Part shown: one piece after another, positions 1-5,919 of the stretch | Layout of the letters: the number at the start of each line of letters is the position of its first letter | Numbering within the stretch: position 1 is the stretch's first letter | DNA from: UMGS2069 sp900557585 | GTDB taxonomy: Bacteria; Bacillota; Clostridia; Christensenellales; UBA1242 | DNA: 8,111 bases | Assembly (NCBI GenBank): GCA_902476355.1 | Contig: CABSCS010000027.1 | Coordinates: 1 to 8,111 of the forward strand | Direction: 5' to 3' | The notes under the pieces: generated by a model | Databases searched by the model: none | What the model saw: the letters and a program-made list of their open reading frames with translations, nothing else | What the model was told of the DNA's origin: nothing | Position numbers and translations under genes: made by a program

Positions 1-2
1 AT

Positions 3-76
3 TGGAGCGGGTGATGGGAATCGGACCCACGCGGCCAGCTTGGAAGGCTGGAACTCTACCATTGAGCTACACCCGC
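3..76 (-). tRNA. tRNA-Gly (anticodon TCC)
   Basis: On the minus strand a complete cloverleaf folds. The 7-bp acceptor stem is GCGGGTG/CACCCGC, the D-arm begins GCTC with loop AATGGTA, and the anticodon stem CCAGC/GCTGG encloses loop CTTCCAA, giving anticodon TCC, which reads GGA and, by wobble, other glycine codons. The T-arm is GTGGG/CCCAT with loop TCCGATT. The discriminator is T and the 3' CCA is encoded (positions 3-5), as is common in Firmicutes. The gene stands alone within the window; more tRNAs could follow to the left, outside it. Confidence 0.97.
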
Positions 77-101
77 ATTCGTTCTACCAACATGCTTACA
101 A

Positions 102-130
102 ATAATAACACATCAAATTTCTATTGTCAA
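102..130 (-). promoter_or_regulatory. Housekeeping promoter of tRNA-Gly
   Basis: Minus strand: a perfect -35 TTGACA (130-125), a 17-nt spacer and -10 TATTAT (107-102). The expected transcription start lies about 95, leaving a leader of roughly 20 nt before the mature tRNA 5' end at 76. This is the strongest sigma-A-type promoter in the window, as expected for a stable RNA gene. Confidence 0.85.
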
Positions 131-407
131 TGAAATTTTTACTTTTTTATCAAAAAATCGCAAAAAAAATCAAAATGAACACGCAAAAGACAACTTTGCC
201 TTTTCATGCTCTTGCCTGCTCTTTTGTTCAAAAGCACAAGTGCAATTATATGCTTTTATTTTTCACTTCGCAACAGATTTTGAAAATTTATTCAAATTAT
301 TTTTCGTTCGCTCTTTCAAACGCCAATCATTTTACCGTACAATTACAAATCGCAAAAGCACACAACAAAAAAAACAACCAAAAGCAGATTGTTTTTCTTA
401 TTTCATA
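131..407. other. A/T-rich intergenic stretch, no gene seen
   Basis: Lies between the tRNA promoter and the 3' end of the membrane-gene remnant. Reading frames on the plus strand here (for example 124-411) lack a ribosome site, start inside the tRNA promoter and have composition unlike the real genes nearby, so I do not call them. Only weak structure is visible: a short hairpin CTTTTG-TT-CAAAAG at 221-234, without a T-run. I see no RNA gene or mobile-element end. Confidence 0.6.
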
Positions 408-599
408 TTAAAGTGGCAAATCTTTCTTTTCAAATTTGATTGAACCAACAATATAGCATGCAAATCCAATTGTAACCAAAATTGCAAGTTTCCAAATGAA
501 AGTTGTTGTGTTTACAATGATAGAAATCACATCAAACAAAGAAATGATTGAAACATAGTTAAAGAAAAGGAAAAGTGACCATACAGAAAATGAACATTT
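408..599 (-). pseudogene. 3' remnant of a small membrane-protein gene
   Basis: In one minus-strand frame, 408-599 encodes about 63 residues that look like the C-terminal part of an integral membrane protein: a hydrophobic segment (SLFLFFNYVSIISLF), a second around IWKLAILVTIGFACYIVG, then the charged tail SIKFEKKDLPL and a TAA stop. Codon choice (GTT, GCA, ATT, CTT, AAA) resembles the real minus-strand genes here. There is no credible start: the only in-frame ATG is at 708-710, inside tetR, and the intervening stretch is the tetR promoter. A nearby ATG (about 597, out of frame) would need a one-base shift to join this frame. It is most simply a gene whose 5' end was lost when tetR or its promoter came to lie here. 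A short functional protein from a non-ATG start is possible. Family not recognised. Confidence 0.35.
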
Positions 600-610
600 G
601 ATTGTTTTTG

Positions 611-623
611 TACAATTGTTGTA
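611..623. promoter_or_regulatory. Candidate TetR operator
   Basis: TACAA-TTG-TTGTA is a perfect inverted repeat (5-bp arms, 3-nt centre) overlapping the first five bases of the putative tetR -35 box (619-624). Around it TTTTTGTA occurs twice, at 605-612 and 624-631, spaced 19 bp. A self-repressing TetR-family protein would often bind such a place. The arms are short and the region is A/T-rich, so chance is a real alternative. Confidence 0.35.
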
Positions 624-647
624 TTTTTGTAAAATCTTTGTTATAAT
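619..647 (+). promoter_or_regulatory. Promoter of tetR-family gene
   Basis: -35 TTGTAT (619-624), 17-nt spacer, perfect -10 TATAAT (642-647). Transcription would begin about 654, giving a leader of roughly 35 nt that carries the ribosome site AAAGGAG (675-681). Confidence 0.75.
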
Positions 648-688
648 ATTTGCGTAAACAAACAAAAAAACTTTAAAGGAGATTAAAA

Positions 689-1231
689 ATGAAACAATAT
701 AAAAATGCACTTCGCTCTAAAAAAATGCTCAAAGATGCACTTATCGACCTTCTTTCAACCGGAATCAAATTTGAAGATATCACAATTACAATGCTGATTA
801 CCAAAGCCGATGTGAACCGCGGAACTTTCTATAATCATTATAATAACATCATGGACGTTGCAAATGAAATTAAAGATGAACTGCTCAAAAGGCTTTATGC
901 GTCGCTTGAAGAATCACTCAAAACAACAAGAACAATTGAAAACCTTTTCGAGGGCATCACAAAATTTTTTAAAGAAAATGAAAGTGTTTATAAAAAACTT
1001 GCCCCTATTGTTCCAAAACAGATTTATGACGGAATGAAAGAACAAGCAATTCACGAACTTAAAAGCATTAAAAGATGCACAACCAAAGAAGAACTTCTTC
1101 GCATTCAATTTCTTGCAAACAGCATTGCAGGAACCTATATCGACTATTTTGAAAACCGCATTTCTTTCACTCTTGACGAACTTAAAGATTTCTCGATAAA
1201 GACAATCAAACTTTTCACAGAAATGAAATAA
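689..1231 (+). CDS. TetR/AcrR-family transcriptional regulator
   Basis: A 180-residue DNA-binding regulator. The N-terminal domain holds the TetR helix-turn-helix at residues 31-51 (ITITMLITKADVNRGTFYNHY), with the family-typical ADVNRGTFYNHY recognition helix. Residues from about 55 to the end are helical and would form the ligand-binding/dimerisation domain, resembling the short C-terminal domains of DhaS-like TetR proteins in Firmicutes; the effector cannot be read from sequence. The ATG at 689 is chosen for the strong AAAGGAG site 7 nt upstream, behind a consensus promoter. It is transcribed alone and ends at its own terminator. TetR proteins usually control a divergent neighbour, but here that side holds only a broken membrane gene, so its present target may be itself or lie elsewhere. 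Family certain; role unknown. Confidence 0.9.
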   Translation: MKQYKNALRSKKMLKDALIDLLSTGIKFEDITITMLITKADVNRGTFYNHYNNIMDVANEIKDELLKRLYASLEESLKTTRTIENLFEGITKFFKENESVYKKLAPIVPKQIYDGMKEQAIHELKSIKRCTTKEELLRIQFLANSIAGTYIDYFENRISFTLDELKDFSIKTIKLFTEMK

Positions 1232-1266
1232 TAAGCAATAAAAACGAAAAAAATCACAACAAAAAA

Positions 1267-1300
1267 AACACCAGCCAAAACATGGTTGGTGTTATTTTTA
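1267..1300. terminator. Bidirectional terminator, tetR / yhhN
   Basis: AACACCAGCC (1267-1276) pairs with GGTTGGTGTT (1284-1293) in a 10-bp stem with one G-U pair and a 7-nt loop. A T-rich tract follows on the plus strand (1295-1301) and the run of A at 1261-1268 gives a U-tract on the minus strand. It serves the convergent tetR and yhhN-type genes. Confidence 0.8.
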
Positions 1301-1328
1301 TTAGAAAAAACGGGAACTTCACAGTGCT

Positions 1329-1351
1329 ATGTCAGGTATAACACCAGACAT
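1329..1351. repeat. Imperfect hairpin downstream of yhhN
   Basis: ATGTCAGGT (1329-1337) and ACCAGACAT (1343-1351) form 9-nt arms with one A-A mismatch and a 5-nt loop, just after the yhhN stop codon. It lacks a direct T-run, so it may stabilise the 3' end of the transcript rather than end it. Confidence 0.4.
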
Positions 1352-1360
1352 AATACCACC

Positions 1361-2128
1361 CTATTTTTCAGTTTTTGTTTCAGGCAATTTTTCTTTGTTT
1401 TCTTTTGCAAAAACATCTTTTTCAGAGTGTGCACCAGCAAAATAAATTGAAAATGCCAAAACAAATTCTGCCGGATAGTAAAGCACAAGACAAAGAATAT
1501 CAAAGATATAAGGAGCCGAGGCAAACACATTGAAAAGAAGCATCAAGTCTGACAAAAAGAACATGAGTGCTCCAAAGAAAATGATAAGATTCAAATGTTT
1601 GTTTTCTTTCAAGCGAAGGTTTCCCCCAGCCTTTCCAAGCATAAGCGAAATTATAAGTGCATAGACAATTACAACAGCAAGCATTGATCCAAATTCAAAT
1701 TTTGGATAAAGGAAAATAATTAAAAGTGCTACTATAAAAATTCCCCCACCAATCACAAAATCAAGCCAATGCATTTTTGAAAGCATGCAAAATGCAACAA
1801 AAAAGAAAACATGTCCAACTGCAAAAAGCCCAGCACCAACAACGAAAAAGTCTATCAAAAGTACGTCGCCAAGCATTGCAAACACAAGCCCCAAAAACAT
1901 GAATATCATAAACTTTTTGTTCTTCACCATTCCATTTTTAAAGCAATATATCAAATTGAACATTCCACAAAGCACAAAAAGCACACTTGAAAGTGTTTTC
2001 AAAATATATGGACTTTGCAAAATGTCAACTTCAAAAAATCTTCTTGTTAAATATAATGTTGAGCAAAACACAATCAAATAGCAGAAAACTGCGTTCACCC
2101 AAAAAGCAATTTTATGTTTTTTATCCAT
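1361..2128 (-). CDS. YhhN/TMEM86-family membrane protein (lysoplasmalogenase-like)
   Basis: A 255-residue polytopic membrane protein of the YhhN family, which includes animal TMEM86 lysoplasmalogenases that cleave the vinyl-ether bond of lysoplasmalogens. About eight hydrophobic segments span residues 8-232. Family signatures are visible: FAMLGDVLLI with the conserved GD at 87-88, GHVFFFVAF at 105-113, the second acidic site in FLSDLMLL (S193, D194), and YYPAEFVLAFS at 217-227, where family members usually have Y-x-x-A-Q. The acidic pair in the membrane is the likely catalytic centre. The last 25 residues are a charged, soluble tail. ATG start supported by GGAAGGGG about 4 nt upstream. Enzymatic activity is known for animal and a few bacterial members; plasmalogen-making anaerobes among Clostridia would provide a substrate, but the role here is inference. 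Confidence 0.85.
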   Translation of the reverse strand: MDKKHKIAFWVNAVFCYLIVFCSTLYLTRRFFEVDILQSPYILKTLSSVLFVLCGMFNLIYCFKNGMVKNKKFMIFMFLGLVFAMLGDVLLIDFFVVGAGLFAVGHVFFFVAFCMLSKMHWLDFVIGGGIFIVALLIIFLYPKFEFGSMLAVVIVYALIISLMLGKAGGNLRLKENKHLNLIIFFGALMFFLSDLMLLFNVFASAPYIFDILCLVLYYPAEFVLAFSIYFAGAHSEKDVFAKENKEKLPETKTEK

Positions 2129-2148
2129 TTTTCCCCTTCCTTTTCTTT

Positions 2149-2176
2149 ATTGTAGCAAACAAACAAAAAGTTTCAA
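2149..2176 (-). promoter_or_regulatory. Candidate promoter of yhhN-type gene
   Basis: Minus strand: -35 TTGAAA (2176-2171), 16-nt spacer, -10 TACAAT (2154-2149). The predicted start about 2142 leaves a very short leader with the ribosome site at 2140-2133. Confidence 0.5.
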
Positions 2177-2194
2177 AGCGATTTAGTGCAAAAT

Positions 2195-2224
2195 GCATAT
2201 TTCCTTTTCACTTTTCTCACACTA
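2195..2224 (+). promoter_or_regulatory. Candidate sigma-G-like promoter of GH18 gene
   Basis: GCATA (2195-2199), an 18-nt spacer and CACACTA (2218-2224). This fits the Bacillus sigma-G pattern GHATR-N18-CATNHTA with a single mismatch (C for T in the -10), and a start about 2231 places the GGAG site (2234-2237) right at the 5' end. No good sigma-A promoter was found in this 114-bp divergent intergenic region; TATCAA at 2223-2228 has only a weak -35 partner. Short motifs in A/T-rich DNA arise by chance, so this is tentative. Confidence 0.3.
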
Positions 2225-2242
2225 TCAAAAAATGGAGAAATC

Positions 2243-3379
2243 ATGAAAAACACGAACAAACCAAAATATACTTTCACAAGACGATGGAAAACAGTATATA
2301 TTCCAATTATAAGTGCTCTTTCCGCACTTTTTGTTCTTTCAATCATTCTGATTTGCGTTATTCCGTCCAAAAACGTGAGTCAAGAGCCAAATCAACAAGC
2401 AAAAACCTTTAACAGTGGATTCAAAACAGGAATTGTTGCACCATTCATTGACCTTTCATCATGGGTTGACACAAGCAATCGTTATAGCCTTAATGGTGTT
2501 CCAAATGTTGCAAAAGTTGAAGAAGACACTGGCATCACCTATTATAACCTTGGTTTCATTCAGCCCGACACCGACACCCCTCTTGACTCTTCTGGAAACA
2601 TTCGCTATGGTTGGGGTGGCTATTATAAACTCAGCGAAAAAGGCAACGACTGGCAATATGCCTATATTAAAAAGGCAATCGAAAACCTTAAAAGTCTTGG
2701 TGGCATTTATACAATTTCTGTTGGTGGGCAACTTGGCGACGCGCCTTGGATTGTGACACAAAATGTTTCAAAACTTGAAAACTTTTATCAAGATCTTATC
2801 GACACCTATTCTCTCAAACGCCTTGACCTTGACATTGAAGAAGGCAACCAAACCGAATCAGCAAACAAAGCAAACGCAAAAGCAATCAAGAACATTCAAG
2901 ACAAAAACGGAACCGAAATTGTCCTTACAATTCCAATCATGCCAAACGGCTGGCAAGACAAACAAATCAAAATCATTAAAGCATATCTTGACGAAGGCGT
3001 GAACATTGCACTTATCAATTCTATGACAATGTGCTATGGAACTGGCGTATATTCAAACGAGGACTATGGCGACGCATCAATCCGAGCAATTGAAAACAGT
3101 ATTGAGCAAATGAAAAGCATCTATAAAGAATATGGCAAAAAACTTTCAACAGCCGAAGCCTATGCAAAAACCGGAGCAACAATAGACATTGGATATGAAA
3201 GTTCTCTTTATCCCGTTTTCACGCTTGAAATGGCAAAAAAAGTAGTAAATCACGCAAAAGAACATGGCTATGGAATGGTTTCATATTGGTCTATCAATCG
3301 TGACGCAAAAATGGTTTCAAACAAAGCCATTTCCGACACTTTCACCTATCTTGAAGTTATGAATGAACTTTACAGATAA
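2243..3379 (+). CDS. Membrane-anchored GH18 chitinase-like glycosidase
   Basis: A 378-residue protein with a basic N-terminus, one hydrophobic anchor (about 18-40) and an extracellular glycoside hydrolase family 18 domain (about 60-375) of the PF-ChiA-like type. Landmarks in order: GIVAPFIDLSSW (63-74), YYNLGFIQ (100-107), ISVGGQLG (158-165), the catalytic strand LDLDIEEG (194-201) with acid E199 and helper D197, MTMCYG (261-266) and YWSINRD (348-354). These match the fold's usual (A)PYxD, GG, DxxDxDxE, MTMDYG and WSINRD motifs. Two positions differ: Lys192 at the first Asp of DxxDxDxE, and Cys264 where relatives have Asp. Family members cut chitin or other N-acetylglucosamine polymers; the substrate here could be chitin, peptidoglycan or spore cortex. 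ATG at 2243 is preferred over 2186 because TGGAGA lies 5 nt upstream and it leaves a normal signal anchor. No lipobox: Ile precedes the Cys. Confidence 0.82.
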   Translation: MKNTNKPKYTFTRRWKTVYIPIISALSALFVLSIILICVIPSKNVSQEPNQQAKTFNSGFKTGIVAPFIDLSSWVDTSNRYSLNGVPNVAKVEEDTGITYYNLGFIQPDTDTPLDSSGNIRYGWGGYYKLSEKGNDWQYAYIKKAIENLKSLGGIYTISVGGQLGDAPWIVTQNVSKLENFYQDLIDTYSLKRLDLDIEEGNQTESANKANAKAIKNIQDKNGTEIVLTIPIMPNGWQDKQIKIIKAYLDEGVNIALINSMTMCYGTGVYSNEDYGDASIRAIENSIEQMKSIYKEYGKKLSTAEAYAKTGATIDIGYESSLYPVFTLEMAKKVVNHAKEHGYGMVSYWSINRDAKMVSNKAISDTFTYLEVMNELYR

Positions 3380-3455
3380 ATTTCAAGGCATCAGAAAAAT
3401 TATTTTACGTTTTCAAAAACAACATCAAAGCAATACAAATAATTTCAAAACAAAC

Positions 3456-3486
3456 AAAAGCCCAGACAAAATTGTCTGGACTTTTT
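3456..3486. terminator. Bidirectional terminator, GH18 gene / spoIVA
   Basis: CCAGACAA (3462-3469) pairs with TTGTCTGG (3472-3479), extended past one C/A mismatch by AAAAG (3456-3460) with CTTTT (3481-3485). T-tracts result on both strands. It lies 77 nt after the GH18 stop and 6 nt after the spoIVA stop, so it ends both convergent genes. Confidence 0.85.
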
Positions 3487-3491
3487 GATTT

Positions 3492-4970
3492 TTATAAGAG
3501 AATGCAAATGATTCCACCTTTGTTTTCGTTTACAATCTTTGTCATTGTTTTTCTCATTTTCACTTCGGCTTCTTCTGGAACATTTGCAAGTTTTGCGCAA
3601 ATTCCGTCTTGAACAAACGATGAAAGTGGTTTTCCAAACATGTTTGTGTCCCAAATTGCTTGTGGGTTGTTTTCAAATCCATCGGTCAAATATTTCACAA
3701 GAGTTTGGCTTTGCTCTGGGCTTCCAACCGCTGGACAAACCTCGGTTTCAACATCAACACGCATAATGTGCAAACTTGGTGCAGATGCTTTAAGTTTTAC
3801 AACTGAACCATTAGATTTTTTCACAATTTGTGGTTCTTCCAAAGTCATTTCATCAAGAGTTGGAGTAACAATTCCATAGCCAGTTTCTTTCACTTGTTCA
3901 AGTGCAGATTTGATTTTGTCATATTCATGTTTTGCGTGTGTTAAATGTTTCATATAACTCATCAAATAGAAATCATCTTGAATTTCAACACCGCAATCTG
4001 CTGAAAGCATTTTATAAAACATTGATTGTGCAACTGGAATGTCATATACAATTGTTCCGTCAGACAAACGCAAAGATGAAAGTGTTGGAGCATTGATGTC
4101 TTCATTTTCAGCAAACATTGCAGAAAGTGCTTGATGTTCACTCATTTTTGAAATTGCAGAAACACTTTCACGAATCTCGGTCATGATTGTTTGAATAAGT
4201 GGATTTTCATATGGAAGCGCTCTAACCCACTTTGGCAAATTAAACTCGATTGAACGAACTGGAAACTCATAAAGAGCAGATGTAATGATGTTGTCAATGT
4301 CATCACTATTAAGTTTTGAAACATCGGTCAAAATTACTGGTGCACTATATTTGTCTTTAAGTGCTGTTTCAAGTTTCTTTGCTTCTTCACTTGCAGGAGT
4401 TGCGCTGTTCAAAATGATAACAAATGGCTTTCCTGCCTCTTTAAGTTCACGAACAACTCTTTCTTCTGCTTTCACATAGTCAAGACGGTCAATGTCGGTG
4501 ATGCTTCCGTCGGTTGTAACCAAAATTGCAATTGTTGAATGGTCTTTGATAACTTTTCTTGTTCCAATTTCGGCAGCCTCGGCAAATGGCATGTCTTCTT
4601 CTGCCCATGGAGTTTTAACCATGCGCTCTGCACCATTTTCTTCTGCGCCCATTGCACCAGGAATCATATATCCAACACAGTCAACCAAACGAACGGCTGC
4701 GGTTGCTCCACTCTCAAAAGTAAGATTGATTGCATTGTTTGGAACAAACTTTGGTTGAACCGTCATAACCATTTTTCCAGCGCCCGATTGTGGCAACTCA
4801 TCAATAATACGTTGTTTTTCGTGTTTATCTTTCACTTGTGACAAAATAAGTTCTTGAACGAACTTGCGAATAAAGGTTGATTTTCCAGTTCGAACTGGGC
4901 CAACACCACCAAGATAAATATCGCCACCGGTACGTTTGGCAATATCATCGTAGATTTCAAACTTATCCAT
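3492..4970 (-). CDS. spoIVA: Stage IV sporulation protein A, spore-coat morphogenetic ATPase
   Basis: 492 residues, the same length as Bacillus subtilis SpoIVA and collinear with it. Made in the mother cell, SpoIVA polymerises on the forespore surface using ATP and forms the basement layer of the coat. The N-terminal P-loop domain shows Walker A GPVRTGKST (24-32, K30), Walker B VRLVDCVGY (D97), and between them SGAGKMVMTVQPKFVPN. The sensor-threonine region reads T70-V71 where B. subtilis has two threonines. Also conserved are EIGTRKVIKDHSTI and ALYEFPV. The C-terminal region keeps HAKHEYDKI, ETGYGIVTPTLDEM, LKASAPSLHIMRVDVETE and the hydrophobic end GGIICILL, which in B. subtilis is needed for membrane placement through SpoVM. 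ATG supported by GGAGGG (4981-4976) 5 nt upstream. Alone in its transcript, behind a sigma-E-like promoter and ahead of a strong terminator. Product certain. Confidence 0.98.
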   Translation of the reverse strand: MDKFEIYDDIAKRTGGDIYLGGVGPVRTGKSTFIRKFVQELILSQVKDKHEKQRIIDELPQSGAGKMVMTVQPKFVPNNAINLTFESGATAAVRLVDCVGYMIPGAMGAEENGAERMVKTPWAEEDMPFAEAAEIGTRKVIKDHSTIAILVTTDGSITDIDRLDYVKAEERVVRELKEAGKPFVIILNSATPASEEAKKLETALKDKYSAPVILTDVSKLNSDDIDNIITSALYEFPVRSIEFNLPKWVRALPYENPLIQTIMTEIRESVSAISKMSEHQALSAMFAENEDINAPTLSSLRLSDGTIVYDIPVAQSMFYKMLSADCGVEIQDDFYLMSYMKHLTHAKHEYDKIKSALEQVKETGYGIVTPTLDEMTLEEPQIVKKSNGSVVKLKASAPSLHIMRVDVETEVCPAVGSPEQSQTLVKYLTDGFENNPQAIWDTNMFGKPLSSFVQDGICAKLANVPEEAEVKMRKTMTKIVNENKGGIICILL

Positions 4971-4998
4971 AATATCCCTCCGTGTGTTTGATTGCTAC

Positions 4999-5027
4999 AC
5001 TTTATGCACGAAAACGGCTGTTTATGC
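4999..5027 (-). promoter_or_regulatory. Sigma-E-like promoter of spoIVA
   Basis: Minus strand: GCATAAA (5027-5021), 14-nt spacer, CATAAAGT (5006-4999). The sigma-E pattern is KMATATT-N13-15-CATACAMT; matches are 5/7 and 6/8 with correct spacing. B. subtilis spoIVA is known to be under mother-cell sigma-E control, which supports the reading. Start would be about 4992, just ahead of the ribosome site. The octamer TGCATAAA occurs twice, 22 bp apart (about two helical turns), because both boxes share it. Confidence 0.6.
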
Positions 5028-5080
5028 AAAATGGTTTGAACATTTGAAATATTACCCATTAAAAATCTGAAAAATAAGCA

Positions 5081-5103
5081 TAAAAAAAACACCAAAAAGG
5101 TGT
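5081..5103 (-). terminator. Terminator of the gene at 5105-5731
   Basis: On the minus strand, directly after the TAA stop, ACACC-TTTTT-GGTGT forms a 5-bp stem (5103-5089) followed by a run of T (through 5082). The stem is short but placement and T-run are right. It separates this transcript from spoIVA. Confidence 0.65.
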
Positions 5104-5104
5104 C

Positions 5105-5731
5105 TTATTCTTTTTCTTTTTCAACCGGCTCTGGGATTCCTTTTTTAATCCTGTCCATCATTCCAAACAACACATCAACTTCTTTCAAGGCTTCTCTGTC
5201 TTTGTCAAACATGGCGGTTTGGTCTTCATCTGCCTGTTTTTCAAGTTTCATGCAAAGGTCAGATAAAAAACTTAAATATCCCTCAACTTCGGTGCTTCTT
5301 TCAGTTTGTTTTGAAAGTCTTTTAACTTCGTTTTGAACAACTTTCAATTTTGTTTTAGAAGCAATTGAAACTTTTTCTGCTTTTTGAAACTCGTTTATTT
5401 TCTTTGTCATATATTTTGCTTGCGCATTCACAAAGTCTGGCAAAGGTTCTTTTTTCTCTTTATCTCCTTTTGAACGCGCCTTTTCAAAATCTTTGTGCAT
5501 TTCTTCAAGTTCAGTTTCATGAAGAGGAATGCTCACTCCAAGCCTTTTGATTTCGGTTTTATATTTTGAAATTGTCTTTTTAATTGTTTCGTCATCTTTT
5601 TTGTCAAACAAAACAGCAACGAGTTCTTCCAAAAATTCAACTTTGGTTTTGTCGCTTACAATCAATTCTTTAAGTTCTCTTTCTTTGTGATAATAGTCAA
5701 TTTCATCTCTAAATGACATTGTTTCCGGCAT
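5105..5731 (-). CDS. Uncharacterised charged helical protein upstream of spoIVA
   Basis: 208 residues, not recognised as a known family. It has no signal peptide or membrane helix and is very rich in Lys and Glu. Long amphipathic helices with heptad-like spacing are likely at about 16-62, 72-90, 105-145 and 150-198, separated by a proline-containing turn at 95-99 (EPLPD). This suggests a coiled-coil or helical-bundle cytoplasmic protein. The ATG at 5731-5729 is chosen because AGGGG (5744-5740) lies 8 nt upstream; an upstream in-frame TTG at 5764 would start inside a hairpin and has no ribosome site. A terminator-like hairpin sits just before the ribosome site, so expression probably depends on read-through from the plsY/SHOCT transcript. 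Next to spoIVA it could have a sporulation role, but position is the only support. I give no function. Confidence 0.7.
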   Translation of the reverse strand: MPETMSFRDEIDYYHKERELKELIVSDKTKVEFLEELVAVLFDKKDDETIKKTISKYKTEIKRLGVSIPLHETELEEMHKDFEKARSKGDKEKKEPLPDFVNAQAKYMTKKINEFQKAEKVSIASKTKLKVVQNEVKRLSKQTERSTEVEGYLSFLSDLCMKLEKQADEDQTAMFDKDREALKEVDVLFGMMDRIKKGIPEPVEKEKE

Positions 5732-5744
5732 TTGTTTTTCCCCT

Positions 5745-5786
5745 AAAAAATATGCACAGTCCAACTTGTGAAACCGGATTGTGCAT
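5745..5786 (-). terminator. Hairpin with T-run: terminator or attenuator
   Basis: On the minus strand ATGCACAATCC (5786-5776) pairs with GGACTGTGCAT (5762-5752), 10 of 11 positions paired (one A-C mismatch), loop of 13 nt, followed by ATTTTTT with T-run at 5750-5745. It begins 8 nt after the SHOCT segment's TAA and ends directly at the AGGGG ribosome site of the next gene. Folded on the plus strand the odd position is a G-U pair, but no plus-strand gene is there to use it. Confidence 0.65.
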
Positions 5787-5793
5787 TATTATT

Positions 5794-5919
5794 TTATTTT
5801 TTCTTTTCAAGAACTTCTTTCTTTGCTCTTTCATATTCTTCTTCGGTGATAAGACCTTCTTTTTTCAAAGAATCAAGTTTCTCGATTGTTTTAAGGCTGT
5901 CTACAACCTCATCTTTTTC
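5794..5919 (-). pseudogene. SHOCT domain cut off by an in-frame stop
   Basis: Immediately after the TAA of the membrane gene at 5920-6267, the same frame continues for 41 codons to a second TAA. The peptide includes IEKLDSLKKEGLITEEEYERAKKEVL, a clear SHOCT domain (short C-terminal helical domain; pattern L..L..L...GIIT.EEFE..K..LL). SHOCT domains normally sit at the C-terminus of membrane or phage-derived proteins. No ATG, GTG or plausible ribosome site lies in this frame, and neither neighbouring frame connects to it: both meet a stop within a few codons. It can be translated only if TAA is read through, or if the TAA is a recent mutation or base error. A terminator follows its end closely, marking it as the original gene end. 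Confidence 0.8.

Noticed and set aside
124..443. Plus-strand reading frames of 95 and 67 codons between the tRNA gene and tetR
   Set aside because: One begins at a TTG inside the tRNA promoter; neither has a ribosome site, and the predicted peptides are low-complexity products of A/T-rich DNA without domain-like features.
1261..1351. Two hairpins close together as a possible repeat element or mobile-element end
   Set aside because: The first is an ordinary bidirectional terminator; the second has different sequence and no target duplication or transposase nearby.
2186..2242. Longer N-terminus of the GH18 protein from the ATG at 2186
   Set aside because: No ribosome site precedes it, and the ATG at 2243 has TGGAGA 5 nt upstream and yields a standard signal anchor.
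5732..5764. Upstream TTG start at 5764 for the helical protein
   Set aside because: It lies inside the hairpin and lacks a ribosome site, while the ATG at 5731 has AGGGG at good spacing.
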